DNA from: Hymenobacter volaticus
GTDB taxonomy: Bacteria > Bacteroidota > Bacteroidia > Cytophagales > Hymenobacteraceae
Length of the DNA stretch: 64,000 nucleotides
Reading direction: 5' to 3'
Assembly: GCF_022921055.1 (NCBI RefSeq)
Contig: NZ_CP095061.1
Location: 3,015,501-3,079,500 of the forward strand
The translations under genes and the position numbers were made by a program. Below, one piece after another: positions 30,070-39,739 of the stretch (its first letter is position 1; every line of letters begins with the position of its first letter). The notes under the pieces are model-generated. The model searched no databases. It was given only the letters and a program-made list of their open reading frames with translations, and was not told the origin of the DNA.

Positions 30070-30609
30070 TTACAGTTCTGCCGCCTCCGTCTTTTTCGCC
30101 TGCCTCGCCAGCAGCCACCGGAATACGGGCCTCAAACCAAAATTCAATAAGAGTCCAACCGGAACGGCGGCTACTGCCCAAATAATCATGGCCCCGGCAC
30201 AGGCTTGCCAGAGCAAGTGCACGGCGTCCCGCCAGTTGTTGGCAATTAGGTGTTCCAGCTGTTCTAACGTCAAATCGGGGCCCGCACTATCGCCGAGTAG
30301 CTGCGCGCCGAGTCGCATCAGGGGAATAATCAGCAGCAGTTGCACCGGGCTAAGCAAATGACTCATCAGTAGCAGCGCGGCCATATTCAGGCGCAGGCGT
30401 ACAGCCGTTGCCGTGCACATCAGCGTGGTGATACCCATCATGGGTACCAACCCAAAGATAACGCCTAGCGCCACCGTCAGGGACAATTGCTTGGGTGTAA
30501 GGCCTTGCTTGAGAATATTAAGTACAGGCTCAACCACCCGCCGACGCCACCAGCTAGGCGGAGCAGGCGGCTGGGGAGGCGGTGAAACAGGGGAAGTAGA
30601 TGAAGTCAC
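30070..30609 (-). CDS. DUF2062 membrane protein
   Basis: 179 residues from GTG 30609. A Pro-rich N-terminus precedes W-W-R-R-R and the DUF2062 core: G-L-T-P-K-Q-L-S-L-T-V-A-L-G-V-I-F-G-L-V-P-M-M-G with three or four membrane segments and S-H-L-L-S-P-V-Q-L. The function is unknown; some members sit next to glycosyltransferases, this one does not. A TTG start 39 bases upstream would extend it to 192 residues; no ATG is available near the start. It is divergent from BrkB. Confidence 0.8.
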   Translation of the reverse strand: MTSSTSPVSPPPQPPAPPSWWRRRVVEPVLNILKQGLTPKQLSLTVALGVIFGLVPMMGITTLMCTATAVRLRLNMAALLLMSHLLSPVQLLLIIPLMRLGAQLLGDSAGPDLTLEQLEHLIANNWRDAVHLLWQACAGAMIIWAVAAVPVGLLLNFGLRPVFRWLLARQAKKTEAAEL

Positions 30610-30708
30610 AGACAAGCAGGAAACTAAGATGCCAAGGAAACTGAGCAACGGCGTTATCTTCGCACAGTGCGCGGTCGGCCATTACGCCGCAACTAGTACG
30701 CAAGGCTG

Positions 30709-31644
30709 ATGACAAAAGTACACGGGCCGCACCCAACCCGGGGCCAGAATCTTACAACTATCCTAATTTTGCTCCGGCGTGCTGCCCGCGAGCTGGTTGC
30801 CAATGACCCGTTGCGCTTGGGTGCCGCCACCGCCTTTTTCACCACGTTTGCCCTGCCGCCTATCGTGCTGATTCTGGTGCAGGTCTTGGGCTCGGTGTAT
30901 TCTACGTCGGCGGTGCGGGCTATGCTACTTTCCAAGCTCTCCAATTTGCTAGGTGCTACAGCCGCCGAGTTGGTGGACCAGATTCTGCAAAACGTAACCA
31001 ACGTGCAGCGCAGCCGCCTCCTCACTTGGCTCGGCTTTATTTTTCTGGTGTTTATTGCCACTACGCTCTTCGTCGTGATTCAGCACTCGCTCAACCAGCT
31101 CTGGCAGATTCGGCCGCGGCGCGGGGGCGGCCGCTTCGATAAGGCGTTGCACGAGCGGGCCCGCTCCTTGGGAGTACTCGTTGCTACTGGCTTGCTCTCG
31201 TTGTTGACCTTCCTGACCGACGCCGTTATTGCCTTCGTAACCGACTACATCCGCGACTTCGACACGAACGTGGGCTATTATCTGTTCATCGGCATCAGTC
31301 AGCTTACGTCCTTGCTGATTTTGGCAACTTGGTTTGGCGTCACGTTTCGCAACTTGAGCAGCGCCAAGGTGCCGTGGCGGGCCGTGGTACGGGGCGCGGC
31401 TCTCACCGCCATTCTCATCGATTTAGGTGAATTTGTGTTGGGCAGATTGTTGGTGCAAAGCAATTTAGGCCCTATTTATGGTGCCGCCTCCAGTATTGTG
31501 CTCGTGTTGCTGTTCGTGTTTTACTCGGCCATGATTTTCTACTTCGGGGCCTGCTTCACCAAAGCCTACGCACACTACGCGGGCATCGATATCAAGCCCA
31601 AGAAATCGGCTGTGCGGTATAAGCTGGTCGATATCGAAGAGTAA
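30709..31644 (+). CDS. YihY/BrkB family membrane protein
   Basis: 311 residues with about six membrane segments, matching the YihY family. Helpful motifs are L-G-A-A-T-A-F-F-T-T-F-A-L-P-P (about 35-50) and Y-G-A-A-S-S-I-V-L-V-L-L-F-V-F-Y-S-A (about 245-262), the C-terminal signature. The family is often annotated as ribonuclease BN by an old error; its function is unproven. The ATG at 30709 is well placed. A TATCTTCG box, close to TAnnTTTG, lies about 50 bases upstream. Confidence 0.9.
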   Translation: MTKVHGPHPTRGQNLTTILILLRRAARELVANDPLRLGAATAFFTTFALPPIVLILVQVLGSVYSTSAVRAMLLSKLSNLLGATAAELVDQILQNVTNVQRSRLLTWLGFIFLVFIATTLFVVIQHSLNQLWQIRPRRGGGRFDKALHERARSLGVLVATGLLSLLTFLTDAVIAFVTDYIRDFDTNVGYYLFIGISQLTSLLILATWFGVTFRNLSSAKVPWRAVVRGAALTAILIDLGEFVLGRLLVQSNLGPIYGAASSIVLVLLFVFYSAMIFYFGACFTKAYAHYAGIDIKPKKSAVRYKLVDIEE

Positions 31645-31718
31645 ATTGCAAAACATACCCCAATAGCTCTGCCTATTCGGTTTGCTACGCGGCATGCTTC
31701 AACGGCAACCTCTTCTAC

Positions 31719-32063
31719 TTACCCTAGATACGCTTTGCAGGCTTCTATGCACACTTTGCAAGCGGCGGCACATTGCTGGCAGTGCGTGTCGTTGTGCTTG
31801 GCGCACTCAATATGGCAGAGCTGGCACAGTTCAATGCACTCGCGCATCACGTGCTTGGCATGAGCAGAACCGCGGGCCACGAAACGGGCCGTCAGAGCGC
31901 AGATATCCGCGCAGTCTCGGTCTAGGAGAATACAGCCCACCATGTGCTGGACGTGCTCCTCGTGCAAACAAGCGGTGATGCAGTTTTCACAAGCTGCTAC
32001 GCAGCGGTTTAAGGCATCAAGAACGGTTTGATTTTCGGTAATGGGCGGCGTGGACTGTTGCAT
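31719..32063 (-). CDS. four-helix-bundle copper-storage protein (Csp-like)
   Basis: 114 residues with about 16 Cys spread through four helices as C-x2-C, C-x3-C and C-x4-C repeats, plus several His. This pattern matches the Csp proteins, which store many Cu(I) ions inside a four-helix bundle. There is no signal peptide, so it is a cytosolic (Csp3-like) form. It converges with BrkB; the SCO-cytochrome operon 3 kb away is the only other copper-linked locus. Confidence 0.88.
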   Translation of the reverse strand: MQQSTPPITENQTVLDALNRCVAACENCITACLHEEHVQHMVGCILLDRDCADICALTARFVARGSAHAKHVMRECIELCQLCHIECAKHNDTHCQQCAAACKVCIEACKAYLG

Positions 32064-32219
32064 GGAACAAAAGGCGAGGGTGAAACAACAAGCTGCTCTG
32101 TTGTACGCACACTCAACGGCTTTGGCTGTGCGGGATTTAACTCGAAAAAGGCACGATTTCCGCCCGGTTGTGGTTACATTCAGCTTTCATGTCCTACTTA
32201 GCCGTCGTATTTTTACCGG

Positions 32220-34468
32220 ATGTTATTTGCTGCCGAACCCCTCGCTCCTACGCTCGATTCTGCTCGTCGCGTCCTAAAGAAATACTATGGTTATGACAGC
32301 TTCCGGCCTATGCAGGAAGACATCATCCAGAGTATTCTGAGTGGGCGCGACACGGTGGTGCTTATGCCAACGGGCGGTGGCAAATCGGTGTGCTTTCAGG
32401 TGCCAGCCGTGGTTAGCGAAGGCGTATGCGTGGTGGTTTCGCCGCTGATTGCTTTGATGAAGGACCAGGTGGAAGCGCTGAAAGCCAACGGTATATCGGC
32501 AGCGTACATCAACAGCAGCATTGGGCAGAGCGAGCAAAACGCCATCTGTTCGGACTGCGCCAACGGCTACCTGAAGCTGCTTTACGTTTCGCCAGAGAAG
32601 CTACTGTCGCCTGGCTTTCTGCAGTTTTTGCAGCGCCTGCGGGTGAGCATGTTTGCCATCGACGAAGCCCACTGCATCTCGTCGTGGGGGCACGACTTCC
32701 GGCCCGAGTACACGCAGTTGCGGGTGCTGCGCGACCAATTTCCGAACACGCCCATCATTGCCCTAACGGCCACCGCCGACCGCCTCACTCAGCGCGATAT
32801 CCAAAAGCAACTGCGCCTGCACGAGCCGCAGGTGTTCCTGTCCAGCTTTGATAGGCCTAACCTCAACCTCATCGTGCGGCCCGGCCAGGACCGCGTAGGT
32901 GGCATCCTCGACTTTATCGAGCGCCACCCCGGCGAGTCGGGGATTGTGTATTGCCTCTCGCGCAAGCAGTGCGAAACACTGACGCAGAAACTACAAGCAA
33001 AGAAAATCAAGGCGGGTTTTTACCATGCCGGCATGACGCCCAACCAGCGTGGGGCCGTGCAAGAAGGCTTTTTGAAAGACGACTTGCAAGTGATTGTGGC
33101 TACCATCGCCTTCGGCATGGGCATCGATAAGAGCAACGTGCGGTGGGTGATGCACTACAACCTGCCAAAAAACATCGAAGGCTACTACCAGGAAATCGGG
33201 CGCGGCGGCCGCGACGGGGCGCCGGCTACGGCGGTGCTGTTCTACAGCTTCGCCGACGTGCTGCAGTTGCGCGAGATGCTCACCAAGGAGAATCCGCAAC
33301 TCACTCAGCTCAACCTCACCAAGTTGGAGCGCATGCAGCAGTTTGCGGAAGCTGCCAGCTGCCGCCGCAAAATCTTGCTTCACTATTTCGGCGAGACTCT
33401 CACCCAAGACTGCGGCAACTGCGACATCTGTCGCAATCCTCCCACCACCTTCGACGGCTCCCTGATTGCGCAGAAAGCCTTGTCGGCGGTGGTCCGGATG
33501 CGCGAGAGAGCCAGCATCGGCCTGCTCATCGACGTGTTGCGCGGTATGCGCAACCAAGCCGTACTCAGCGGCGGCTACGACCAAATTAAAACCTACGGCG
33601 CCGGCTCCGACCTCCCCTACCTCGACTGGTACAGCTACATCCATCAGATGCTGAATGACGGGCTGCTATACATTGCCTACGAGGAAGGGTACGCTCTGAA
33701 AATCACCGATCTAGGCCGCGAAGTACTGCAAGGCCAGCGGCCCTTGGCGCTCAAGAAGTTTCAGCCCGCCGAGAAAGCCGAAAAGCCCAAACGGGGCCGC
33801 AAAGCTGCCACCGAAACCACTGCGCCTGTCTCACGCGAAGTGCAGCTCTACGAGGCCCTGCGTGCCCTGCGCAAGCGCATCGCCGATGAGCAAAACGTGC
33901 CGCCGTACGTCATCTTCACGGATGCTACCCTGCAAGAAATGGCCAACGAACGGCCGGTTTCGCGCATGGCAATGCTTGGCGTTTCAGGTGTGGGCATGAA
34001 GAAATTCGAGAACTACGGCGAGGTATTTATCAAGGAAATCATGGCTCACGGCGGCAATCCTGCCGAGCTCGACGATTCCGACGATGACCTGCCCACCAAC
34101 CTCGACCCCGACGACTTTAGCGCTCCTGCCCCACTCGCAAGCGTGAGCCTAAAGCTGAAACCGGTAACACCATGGACACCTCATTTCAGTTGCACCGCAT
34201 GGGCCTGAGTTTGGAAGCCATTGCCGAACGCCGGGGCCTAACAGTATCAACAGTGCAAACGCACCTTACCAATGCCTACGCCAAAGGAAGCGAGCTGCGC
34301 ATTGCTGACTTCCTAACGCCCACCGATCTGGCTGAAATCCAAACCGCGCAGGCTCAACTCGGCGGCAGCCCCATGCTCCGTGACCTGTACGACCACCTGC
34401 GCGAGAAGTACGACTATTTCAAGCTCCGTCTAGCTTCTCTGTATTTCAAGAAGCTCCGCGGAGAGTAA
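32220..34468 (+). CDS. recQ: RecQ ATP-dependent DNA helicase, one frameshift
   Basis: Corrected length 749 residues. Helicase motifs: M-P-T-G-G-G-K-S (Walker A), D-E-A-H-C-I-S-S-W-G-H-D-F (motif II and aromatic loop), and Q-E-I-G-R-G-G-R-D-G (motif VI). The zinc site is C-R-R with C-G-N-C-D-I-C, then RQC and HRDC (about 540-610), and a C-terminal HTH_40-like domain (about 655-745). The break is at CCCC 34129-34132; one C joins S-A-P-A-P to T-R-K-R-K-P-K-A-E. Without the repair the last 95 residues would be lost. RecQ is a repair helicase, so a sequence error is likely. Confidence 0.93.
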
Positions 34469-34536
34469 GTAGCCCCTTCGGCAGGCGATAATGTTGTTAA
34501 TGAACTTGTTATCATAGTAACTGAGGTCATTAGAAT

Positions 34537-34642
34537 AACGGTCATGCTGAGCGCAGTCGAAGCATCTCGCGTGCTGACGCAGGAGTAGTAAATGACTTTA
34601 CCACCCTAGCGAGATGCTTCGGCTGCGCTCAGCATGACCGTT
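34537..34642. repeat. palindromic intergenic repeat, copy A
   Basis: Arms 34537-34570 and 34609-34642 pair over 34 bases with one mismatch, around a 38-base loop. Related copies are at 46434-46524 (loop partly inverted relative to this one) and 55366-55459, with a half copy at 22888-22909. Size, palindromy and intergenic position resemble REP or MITE elements. Confidence 0.75.
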
Positions 34643-34777
34643 ACTTTGGCATGGTATGTCACCGATATAACTAGTAGAAAAACGATAAATAGTAGGTCGA
34701 ACCATATGTGGCAATGGCCTAATCTACATCAGTAGATAGTTTGTAGCGTTCCAAAAAAAATTAGCAAAAAATTTCAG

Positions 34778-34790
34778 CTAATTGAATTAG
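34778..34790. promoter_or_regulatory. palindrome upstream of the S24 regulator
   Basis: CTAATTGAATTAG is a perfect 13-base palindrome 79 bases before the start of the Xre/S24 gene, in an AT-rich stretch. It is a candidate autoregulatory operator. Only symmetry and position support it. Confidence 0.35.
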
Positions 34791-34868
34791 TATTCTCGTA
34801 ACAGGGTTCGTACTTTCACGAGCCGGTAACTATCTACCGATGAAGCCTTTTTCCGGCTCCCCTGCGCT

Positions 34869-35672
34869 ATGATCAATACCAATCTTAAATTCTGGCGGCG
34901 TGAACTGGCCCTTACACAGGCCCAGATGGCCGAAAAGCTAGGTATCAAACGCTCCTTGGTGGGCGCTTACGAAGAAGGGCGTGCCGAGCCCAAGTTGACT
35001 ACTCTCGTTAACATGGCTCGCCTGTTCGGCATCACGCTGGACGCCCTGGTGACCACTGACTTTAGCAAAAAGAAGAATGCTAAAGCCGCGCTGTTGCAGT
35101 TGCAGCCTGCTACCACCGAACCAACCCGTCCGGGCGGTGGCAACGGCCTGCGCATCTTAGCGCTTACGGTAGACAAAGAGCAAAACGAAAACATCGAGCT
35201 GGTGCCCCAAAAGGCCGCGGCCGGTTACCTCAATGGCTACGCCGACCCTGAGTACCTAGAGGAGCTACCAAAGTTTCGGTTGCCTATGCTCGGCACAGGT
35301 GGAACCTACCGTGCTTTCGAAATCAGCGGCGACTCCATGCTGCCCATTGCCAGTGGCACCGTTATCGTGGGCCGCTACGTGGACGACTGGATGACGCTCA
35401 AGGACGGCACGCCTTGCATTGTAGTTAGCTCCAAGGAAGGCATTGTGTTCAAGCGCGTGTTCAACCGTCTCAAGGAAGGCGCCATGCTGGCCCTGCACTC
35501 CGACAACCCACTGTACTCGCCCTACGAAATCGACGTAGAGGATGTAGTGGAAATCTGGGAAGCTAAAGCATACATCAGCAGCACCTTCCCCATTGCCGAC
35601 CTCTCGCTAAACCGTCTGGCCAGCATCGTACTGGATCTGCAACAGCAGGTGTCCACCATGCGGAAGGCGTAG
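34869..35672 (+). CDS. XRE-family regulator with S24 (LexA/CI-like) peptidase domain
   Basis: 267 residues. The N-terminal helix-turn-helix (about 8-60: L-T-Q-A-Q-M-A-E-K-L-G-I-K-R-S-L-V-G-A-Y-E) is followed by a linker and an S24 domain. The Ser-Lys dyad is Ser in I-S-G-D-S-M-L-P (about 156) and Lys in G-I-V-F-K-R-V (about 194). A-A-A-G-Y near 115 fits the Ala-Gly self-cleavage site. It should be a stress-responsive repressor, possibly cleaved when RecA is active. No phage genes lie nearby, so it looks like a chromosomal regulator. Confidence 0.88.
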   Translation: MINTNLKFWRRELALTQAQMAEKLGIKRSLVGAYEEGRAEPKLTTLVNMARLFGITLDALVTTDFSKKKNAKAALLQLQPATTEPTRPGGGNGLRILALTVDKEQNENIELVPQKAAAGYLNGYADPEYLEELPKFRLPMLGTGGTYRAFEISGDSMLPIASGTVIVGRYVDDWMTLKDGTPCIVVSSKEGIVFKRVFNRLKEGAMLALHSDNPLYSPYEIDVEDVVEIWEAKAYISSTFPIADLSLNRLASIVLDLQQQVSTMRKA

Positions 35673-35721
35673 CAGTTGTAGCCTATTTGTTGACTTGTGC
35701 CGTTTCGCGCAAGTTTTACAT

Positions 35722-35760
35722 AAGCCCACCGAGCCTCTTGTTCGGTGGGCTTTCTGTTTT
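35722..35760 (+). terminator. terminator after the S24 regulator
   Basis: Arms 35722-35732 and 35742-35752 pair over 11 bases with a 9-base loop. A T-rich stretch follows. Confidence 0.75.
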
Positions 35761-35945
35761 TGGTTGAATGAACAAGCCTACTTGCAGGGCAGCTAGTTAG
35801 GTGCTTGTATTGCTAACGACCGCAGCCAGCCAGTGGTAAGCAAGACGCATGCGCCTCCTGGAAGGCACAAGCTAAAGCTTACGCCGTCTTCAACTTCCAG
35901 TGGTTGGGCTGCGTAAGGGAGCACACAACCCAATCTCCTCCCGCT

Positions 35946-36665
35946 ATGATCAAGCTCGTTTCTGCCGCCGACCGTCACCACGCTGCCCCTGTAGCATGGC
36001 TCAATAGTTTCTTCCTCTTCAGTTTTGCCGACTACCACGACCCGCAGAACGTGCAGTTCGGCCCCTTGCGCGTCTTCAACGACGACACGGTGCAGGCCCA
36101 ATCCGGTTTCCCACAGCATCCGCATTCGGAAATGGAAATCGTAACGCTAGTGCTGGAAGGCGAATTGTACCACGAGGATACGCTGGGCAACAAAGCCACC
36201 ATCAAGAAAGGCGACGTGCAGCGCATGACGGCTGGCACCGGCCTAGCCCACTCCGAGTACAACCGCACCGATAAGGTGTTGCACCTGTATCAGCTCTGGT
36301 TTATATCCAACCAGAAAGGCTTGGCGCCTAGCTACGAACAGAAGGACGTAAACTTCCTGGATACCAAGAACGAGTTGGTACCGCTGGTATCAGGGCAGAA
36401 AGTGCTGGAAGACGTGGTGTACATGAATTCTAACACGAGTATCTACTGGTGCAATTTGCGCGAAGACAAGACGGTTATCTTTAAAACCTTCCCCATCCGC
36501 AACACCTTCATTTACGTGAAAGAAGGGTCCCTCTTCATCAACGGCATCGACATTGGGCCCAACGACCAAGTGCGCTCCACCGACGAGCATGTGCTAGAAA
36601 TTCGGGCTTCCAAGGATGCGCAGTTCATACTAATCGATTTGCCAGCTGACGAGGCGAATTACTAA
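35946..36665 (+). CDS. pirin family protein (YhhW/quercetinase-like)
   Basis: 239 residues, short pirin length. The metal site is formed by His and Glu in H-P-H-S-E-M-E-I-V-T (about 59-68) and A-H-S-E (about 102-105), within a double cupin fold. Some members cleave quercetin, others bind transcription factors. ATG 35946 (M-I-K-L-V-S-A-A) matches family starts; an upstream in-frame start would add a poor N-terminus. A terminator follows 60 bases after the stop. Confidence 0.9.
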   Translation: MIKLVSAADRHHAAPVAWLNSFFLFSFADYHDPQNVQFGPLRVFNDDTVQAQSGFPQHPHSEMEIVTLVLEGELYHEDTLGNKATIKKGDVQRMTAGTGLAHSEYNRTDKVLHLYQLWFISNQKGLAPSYEQKDVNFLDTKNELVPLVSGQKVLEDVVYMNSNTSIYWCNLREDKTVIFKTFPIRNTFIYVKEGSLFINGIDIGPNDQVRSTDEHVLEIRASKDAQFILIDLPADEANY

Positions 36666-36724
36666 TTCCATAGTAGCAACGCCGCTCGGCACACTATGCG
36701 CATTGAACATGCTTATGAGACTTC

Positions 36725-36766
36725 AAACAAAGAAGGCCGAACCAAATGGTTCGGCCTTCTTTGTTT
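36725..36766. terminator. strong terminator, pirin / esterase (convergent)
   Basis: Arms 36725-36744 and 36747-36766 are a perfect 20-base inverted repeat with a tiny loop. T-rich ends on both strands suggest it works both ways. Confidence 0.85.
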
Positions 36767-36824
36767 AGACGATGGTGGTCTATATTCCGGCTTTGGTTTG
36801 CCTGTTTAGTTATCCAATTCCTTA

Positions 36825-37682
36825 CTACTTCGCAGAACCTTGCACCGGCGGCTTAAACACGAACCGGAAAGCTTTTAGAGCGGCCGGGTGGTAGATAGTT
36901 GCGTGTGTTTCATCAGGCATCGACTCGAAATGCCAGTTGATAGTAGGCTTTGCAGCTGCTTGTAGTACCTCGGCAAATTGGCGGCCGTCGGTGGCAATTT
37001 CAGGCTCGCTGCTTGTGGCCATATACAGCGTTTTCTTTTTACCGGTATAGGTCTGTAAGAAGCTGCTGGCTTGTTTTACTAGCTGCTTGTTATTCCACCA
37101 CAGGCTCGGGTCGAATGCCAGGTAGGTATCGAACAGGTCGGGCTCTTCCAACAGCGTCTCCACCACAAATAAGCCCGCCAGCGATTCACCGACAATGGCG
37201 GTTTCTGGTGTGGTGCGGTAGCGCTGCCGAATCTGGGGCATTAACTCCTGGCGAATAAACCGGCGAAACGCGGCCGAGCCTCCTACGCGGGGCGCAATCT
37301 TTTTGTCTTTCTCATTGGTTGTGGGACCCGTTAGGTCGCGCCGCCGTTCAGTGTTCTCAATCCCGACCAAGATGAACGGGCGCATGGTGCCATTGCCTAC
37401 CAGCACCTGCACAAGCCCGGCCACGTGCAGGAAGTCTTCCGCTATGCCGCCATCAGGCATATACAGCACAGGAAGCTGCACCGTAAGAGACTCAGTGTAA
37501 GCAGGCGGATAGTACACGTTGATGCGCCGGTTCTCGCCTAATACTTTAGACGCTAGCGTAAAGGTGTTTCCTATAGTGAGTACAGCATCTTTATTTTGCG
37601 CCTGCACAAACTTGCTTCCGGTGCCAACGAGCAGAAACAGAAGAACAAGCATCTGTTTAAGTGAACTACAACTGATGCTCAT
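36825..37682 (-). CDS. esterase of the enterochelin-esterase/IroE type
   Basis: 285 residues. A signal peptide (about 1-29, ending V-Q-A-Q) exports it. The alpha/beta hydrolase fold shows Y-M-P-D-G-G (oxyanion), the nucleophile elbow V-G-E-S-L-A-G (about residue 168) and a late His in D-E-T-H-A-T. This places it with the esterase-D/enterochelin esterase group (PF00756), which hydrolyses siderophore or other esters in the periplasm. No siderophore genes are nearby, so the substrate is open. Confidence 0.85.
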   Translation of the reverse strand: MSISCSSLKQMLVLLFLLVGTGSKFVQAQNKDAVLTIGNTFTLASKVLGENRRINVYYPPAYTESLTVQLPVLYMPDGGIAEDFLHVAGLVQVLVGNGTMRPFILVGIENTERRRDLTGPTTNEKDKKIAPRVGGSAAFRRFIRQELMPQIRQRYRTTPETAIVGESLAGLFVVETLLEEPDLFDTYLAFDPSLWWNNKQLVKQASSFLQTYTGKKKTLYMATSSEPEIATDGRQFAEVLQAAAKPTINWHFESMPDETHATIYHPAALKAFRFVFKPPVQGSAK

Positions 37683-37755
37683 TCTTCTAAATTTAAATTT
37701 GTGATTATCTCGATTATCCGGTCTTGCGCCAGGGCCTTGTTCAAATAGGCTCTTA

Positions 37756-39612
37756 CTACATCGTGTACTTACGCCCTTTGTTCTGCTGCTTTAGATAAGC
37801 CATCAGCGGCTGGAAATACTCTACCATAGCGCGAGCCGACAGGTCTTCGCCGGTTTTCTCTTTGAGCACGGCTTGCCAGTCTTTGCTGGCGCCGGGGCGC
37901 ATGATGTCGGCCAGGAAGGCTCCTACTTCTTTGCTGCCGTAGTAATTGGTAGCGTGTGGGTCCTGCTTGAGGATCTTCTTGGCGATATGGTCGTGAAGCT
38001 GGAACAGGATGACGTACGACAAGGCGTAGTCGTAATACTGCGCGGGGTCGTCGTTGATGTGAGTTTTGGTAGCGGGGTCGAGGTACTGCTCGCCGCGCGT
38101 GGTAGGTGGTACAATGCCCTGGTACTTCTTGGCGAGTTCCCACCACTTCGCGTTAAGCTGGTCGGCGGGCAGCTTGTCGGCGTAGAAGCTGTTCTCCCAC
38201 TCGCTCATCACGCCCGAGGCAAAGGGAATGAAGGCGGCATAGTTGAGGGCCTCTTTGAGCAGGGTTTGGGTTTGGTCGGTTTGCGTTTTGGCATCAACTA
38301 GGTTGAGACCGGTTAGGAATGGCTTTTGGGTGGCCGCCAAGCCCATGAGGCTGCCCACAGCTTCGTGGTAGGCACGGTTGGCGCCACCGCGCAGCAGCAC
38401 GGGTACCTCGGGGTTAGTATAGGTGAGGTAGTAGTAAATGTGGCCAAGTTCGTGGTGGGTGGTTTCGTACCACTCGGTGTTGCCTTCCACGCTCATTAGG
38501 CTGCGCACGTCCTGGTCGAGGTTCATGTGCCAGGCCGAAGCATGGTTGTTTTTCTTATAGGTGGCGCCTTTGGGCAACGGATAGAGGCTACTTTTCTCGT
38601 AAAACACCGGCGGCAGCGCCGGAAAGCCGAGGCTTTGGTAGAATCGTTCGGCCTGCTGCACCTGCCACTCCGCGCCTTTTTTGGCCAGTACGGGGTCGAG
38701 GTTAAGGCCCTTCACTTCCACCATGGCACTCCAATCTTGGCCCCAACGGTTGGGCAGCCAGTGTGCGGGCAAATAGTCGGGTACTTGCTTCTGGCCGTAT
38801 TTTTTGGCTAGCTCGTAGCGGGCATACGTGTGCAACTCGCGGTAGAGTGGGCGTAACTCGTCGTTGATTTTGCGTACCAGCGTCATCATTTCTTCCCGAC
38901 TCAAGCCGTAATCGGAGGCCTGGTAGGTGAAGTAGTCGGGGTAGCCGAGGGCCTGAACGGTTTGGTTGCGCAGGTCGCGCAGGTTAAGCAGGCCGTCTTT
39001 GAGCGTGGGGCCGATGGCCTTGCTGGCTTCCCATACTTGCTGGCGCTTGGCAGCATTCTTTTCCTTGCGCAGCAGTTCGTCGAGGTCGTTGGTGGTGACG
39101 GACTTACCTTCGTACTTGTAGTCGAAGCCGTAGAGCTTTTCGGTTTGGGCGGCTTCAGCAGCAATGCGGCGTTTCACTACATCGGCTACCGTTTGGGGGT
39201 TGTTGGCGGCATTGTAGAGAGCGGTTTGCAGCTGCTTGATTTGCAACTCCGTAAGGTCTGATTTATGCTCTAGCAGGGCCTTAATGGTGACAATATTTTC
39301 GGAGCTACCCGTAAAAGCAGCCATACGGCCGTTAGCACGGGCTGTGGCGCCCGAGTTACTGGTGTCGCCCGCCACAATATGCGTATTGGAGCGCCACTCC
39401 GCCTCACTCGATTGGGTATAGAGCCGCTGGTACTCCTTGGAGTAGTTAATTAAGAATTCCTCGGCCTGCGCCCGGTAATCTGGCGGGGCGGGCGGAGTGG
39501 AAGCGGTGGTTTCGGGAACAGTAGTAGGCGTGGTAGTAGCAGGCGTATTGGCCGTAGGCGCGCAGGCCGCTAGCGAAACAGCCGTTAGAAGGGGCAAAAA
39601 GGTCTTTTTCAT
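37756..39612 (-). CDS. M2 family zinc peptidase (ACE-like dipeptidyl carboxypeptidase), lipoprotein
   Basis: 618 residues. The signal sequence M-K-K-T-F-L-P ends in the lipobox L-A-A-C, followed by a Thr/Pro-rich linker (about 20-45). The zinc site is H-H-E-L-G-H (about 383-388), with the third ligand Glu in Y-H-E-A-V-G about 24 residues later. M2 enzymes remove dipeptides from peptide C-termini and need chloride. It is probably surface- or periplasm-anchored and used for peptide nutrition. Upstream on the same strand lies an MtfA-like peptidase. Confidence 0.93.
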   Translation of the reverse strand: MKKTFLPLLTAVSLAACAPTANTPATTTPTTVPETTASTPPAPPDYRAQAEEFLINYSKEYQRLYTQSSEAEWRSNTHIVAGDTSNSGATARANGRMAAFTGSSENIVTIKALLEHKSDLTELQIKQLQTALYNAANNPQTVADVVKRRIAAEAAQTEKLYGFDYKYEGKSVTTNDLDELLRKEKNAAKRQQVWEASKAIGPTLKDGLLNLRDLRNQTVQALGYPDYFTYQASDYGLSREEMMTLVRKINDELRPLYRELHTYARYELAKKYGQKQVPDYLPAHWLPNRWGQDWSAMVEVKGLNLDPVLAKKGAEWQVQQAERFYQSLGFPALPPVFYEKSSLYPLPKGATYKKNNHASAWHMNLDQDVRSLMSVEGNTEWYETTHHELGHIYYYLTYTNPEVPVLLRGGANRAYHEAVGSLMGLAATQKPFLTGLNLVDAKTQTDQTQTLLKEALNYAAFIPFASGVMSEWENSFYADKLPADQLNAKWWELAKKYQGIVPPTTRGEQYLDPATKTHINDDPAQYYDYALSYVILFQLHDHIAKKILKQDPHATNYYGSKEVGAFLADIMRPGASKDWQAVLKEKTGEDLSARAMVEYFQPLMAYLKQQNKGRKYTM

Positions 39613-39739
39613 TACAGCAAAGCTAAAACTCCCACCGGATTGCGGGGCATCTATCTTTCGCTGCTCATCGATGCCCTGGCTGCTCGTGCTGAGTTACTGG
39701 TCTAGTTTTAATCAACATGAACTTTCCTTCGCCGCAGTT

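Larger units (their letters stand above)
34469..34868. other. intergenic region with repeat and operator-like palindrome
   Basis: 400 bases between recQ and the S24 regulator. It holds the palindromic repeat at 34537-34642 and, just before the regulator, an AT-rich stretch with the palindrome at 34778-34790. No gene is seen. Confidence 0.5.

Noticed and set aside
32991..33644. A 217-residue open frame antisense to recQ.
   Set aside because: It is the shadow of the helicase reading frame, with no family resemblance.
34129..34132. Programmed frameshifting in recQ.
   Set aside because: No slippery heptamer or stem is seen, and seven other sites show the same one-base loss, so an error is simpler.
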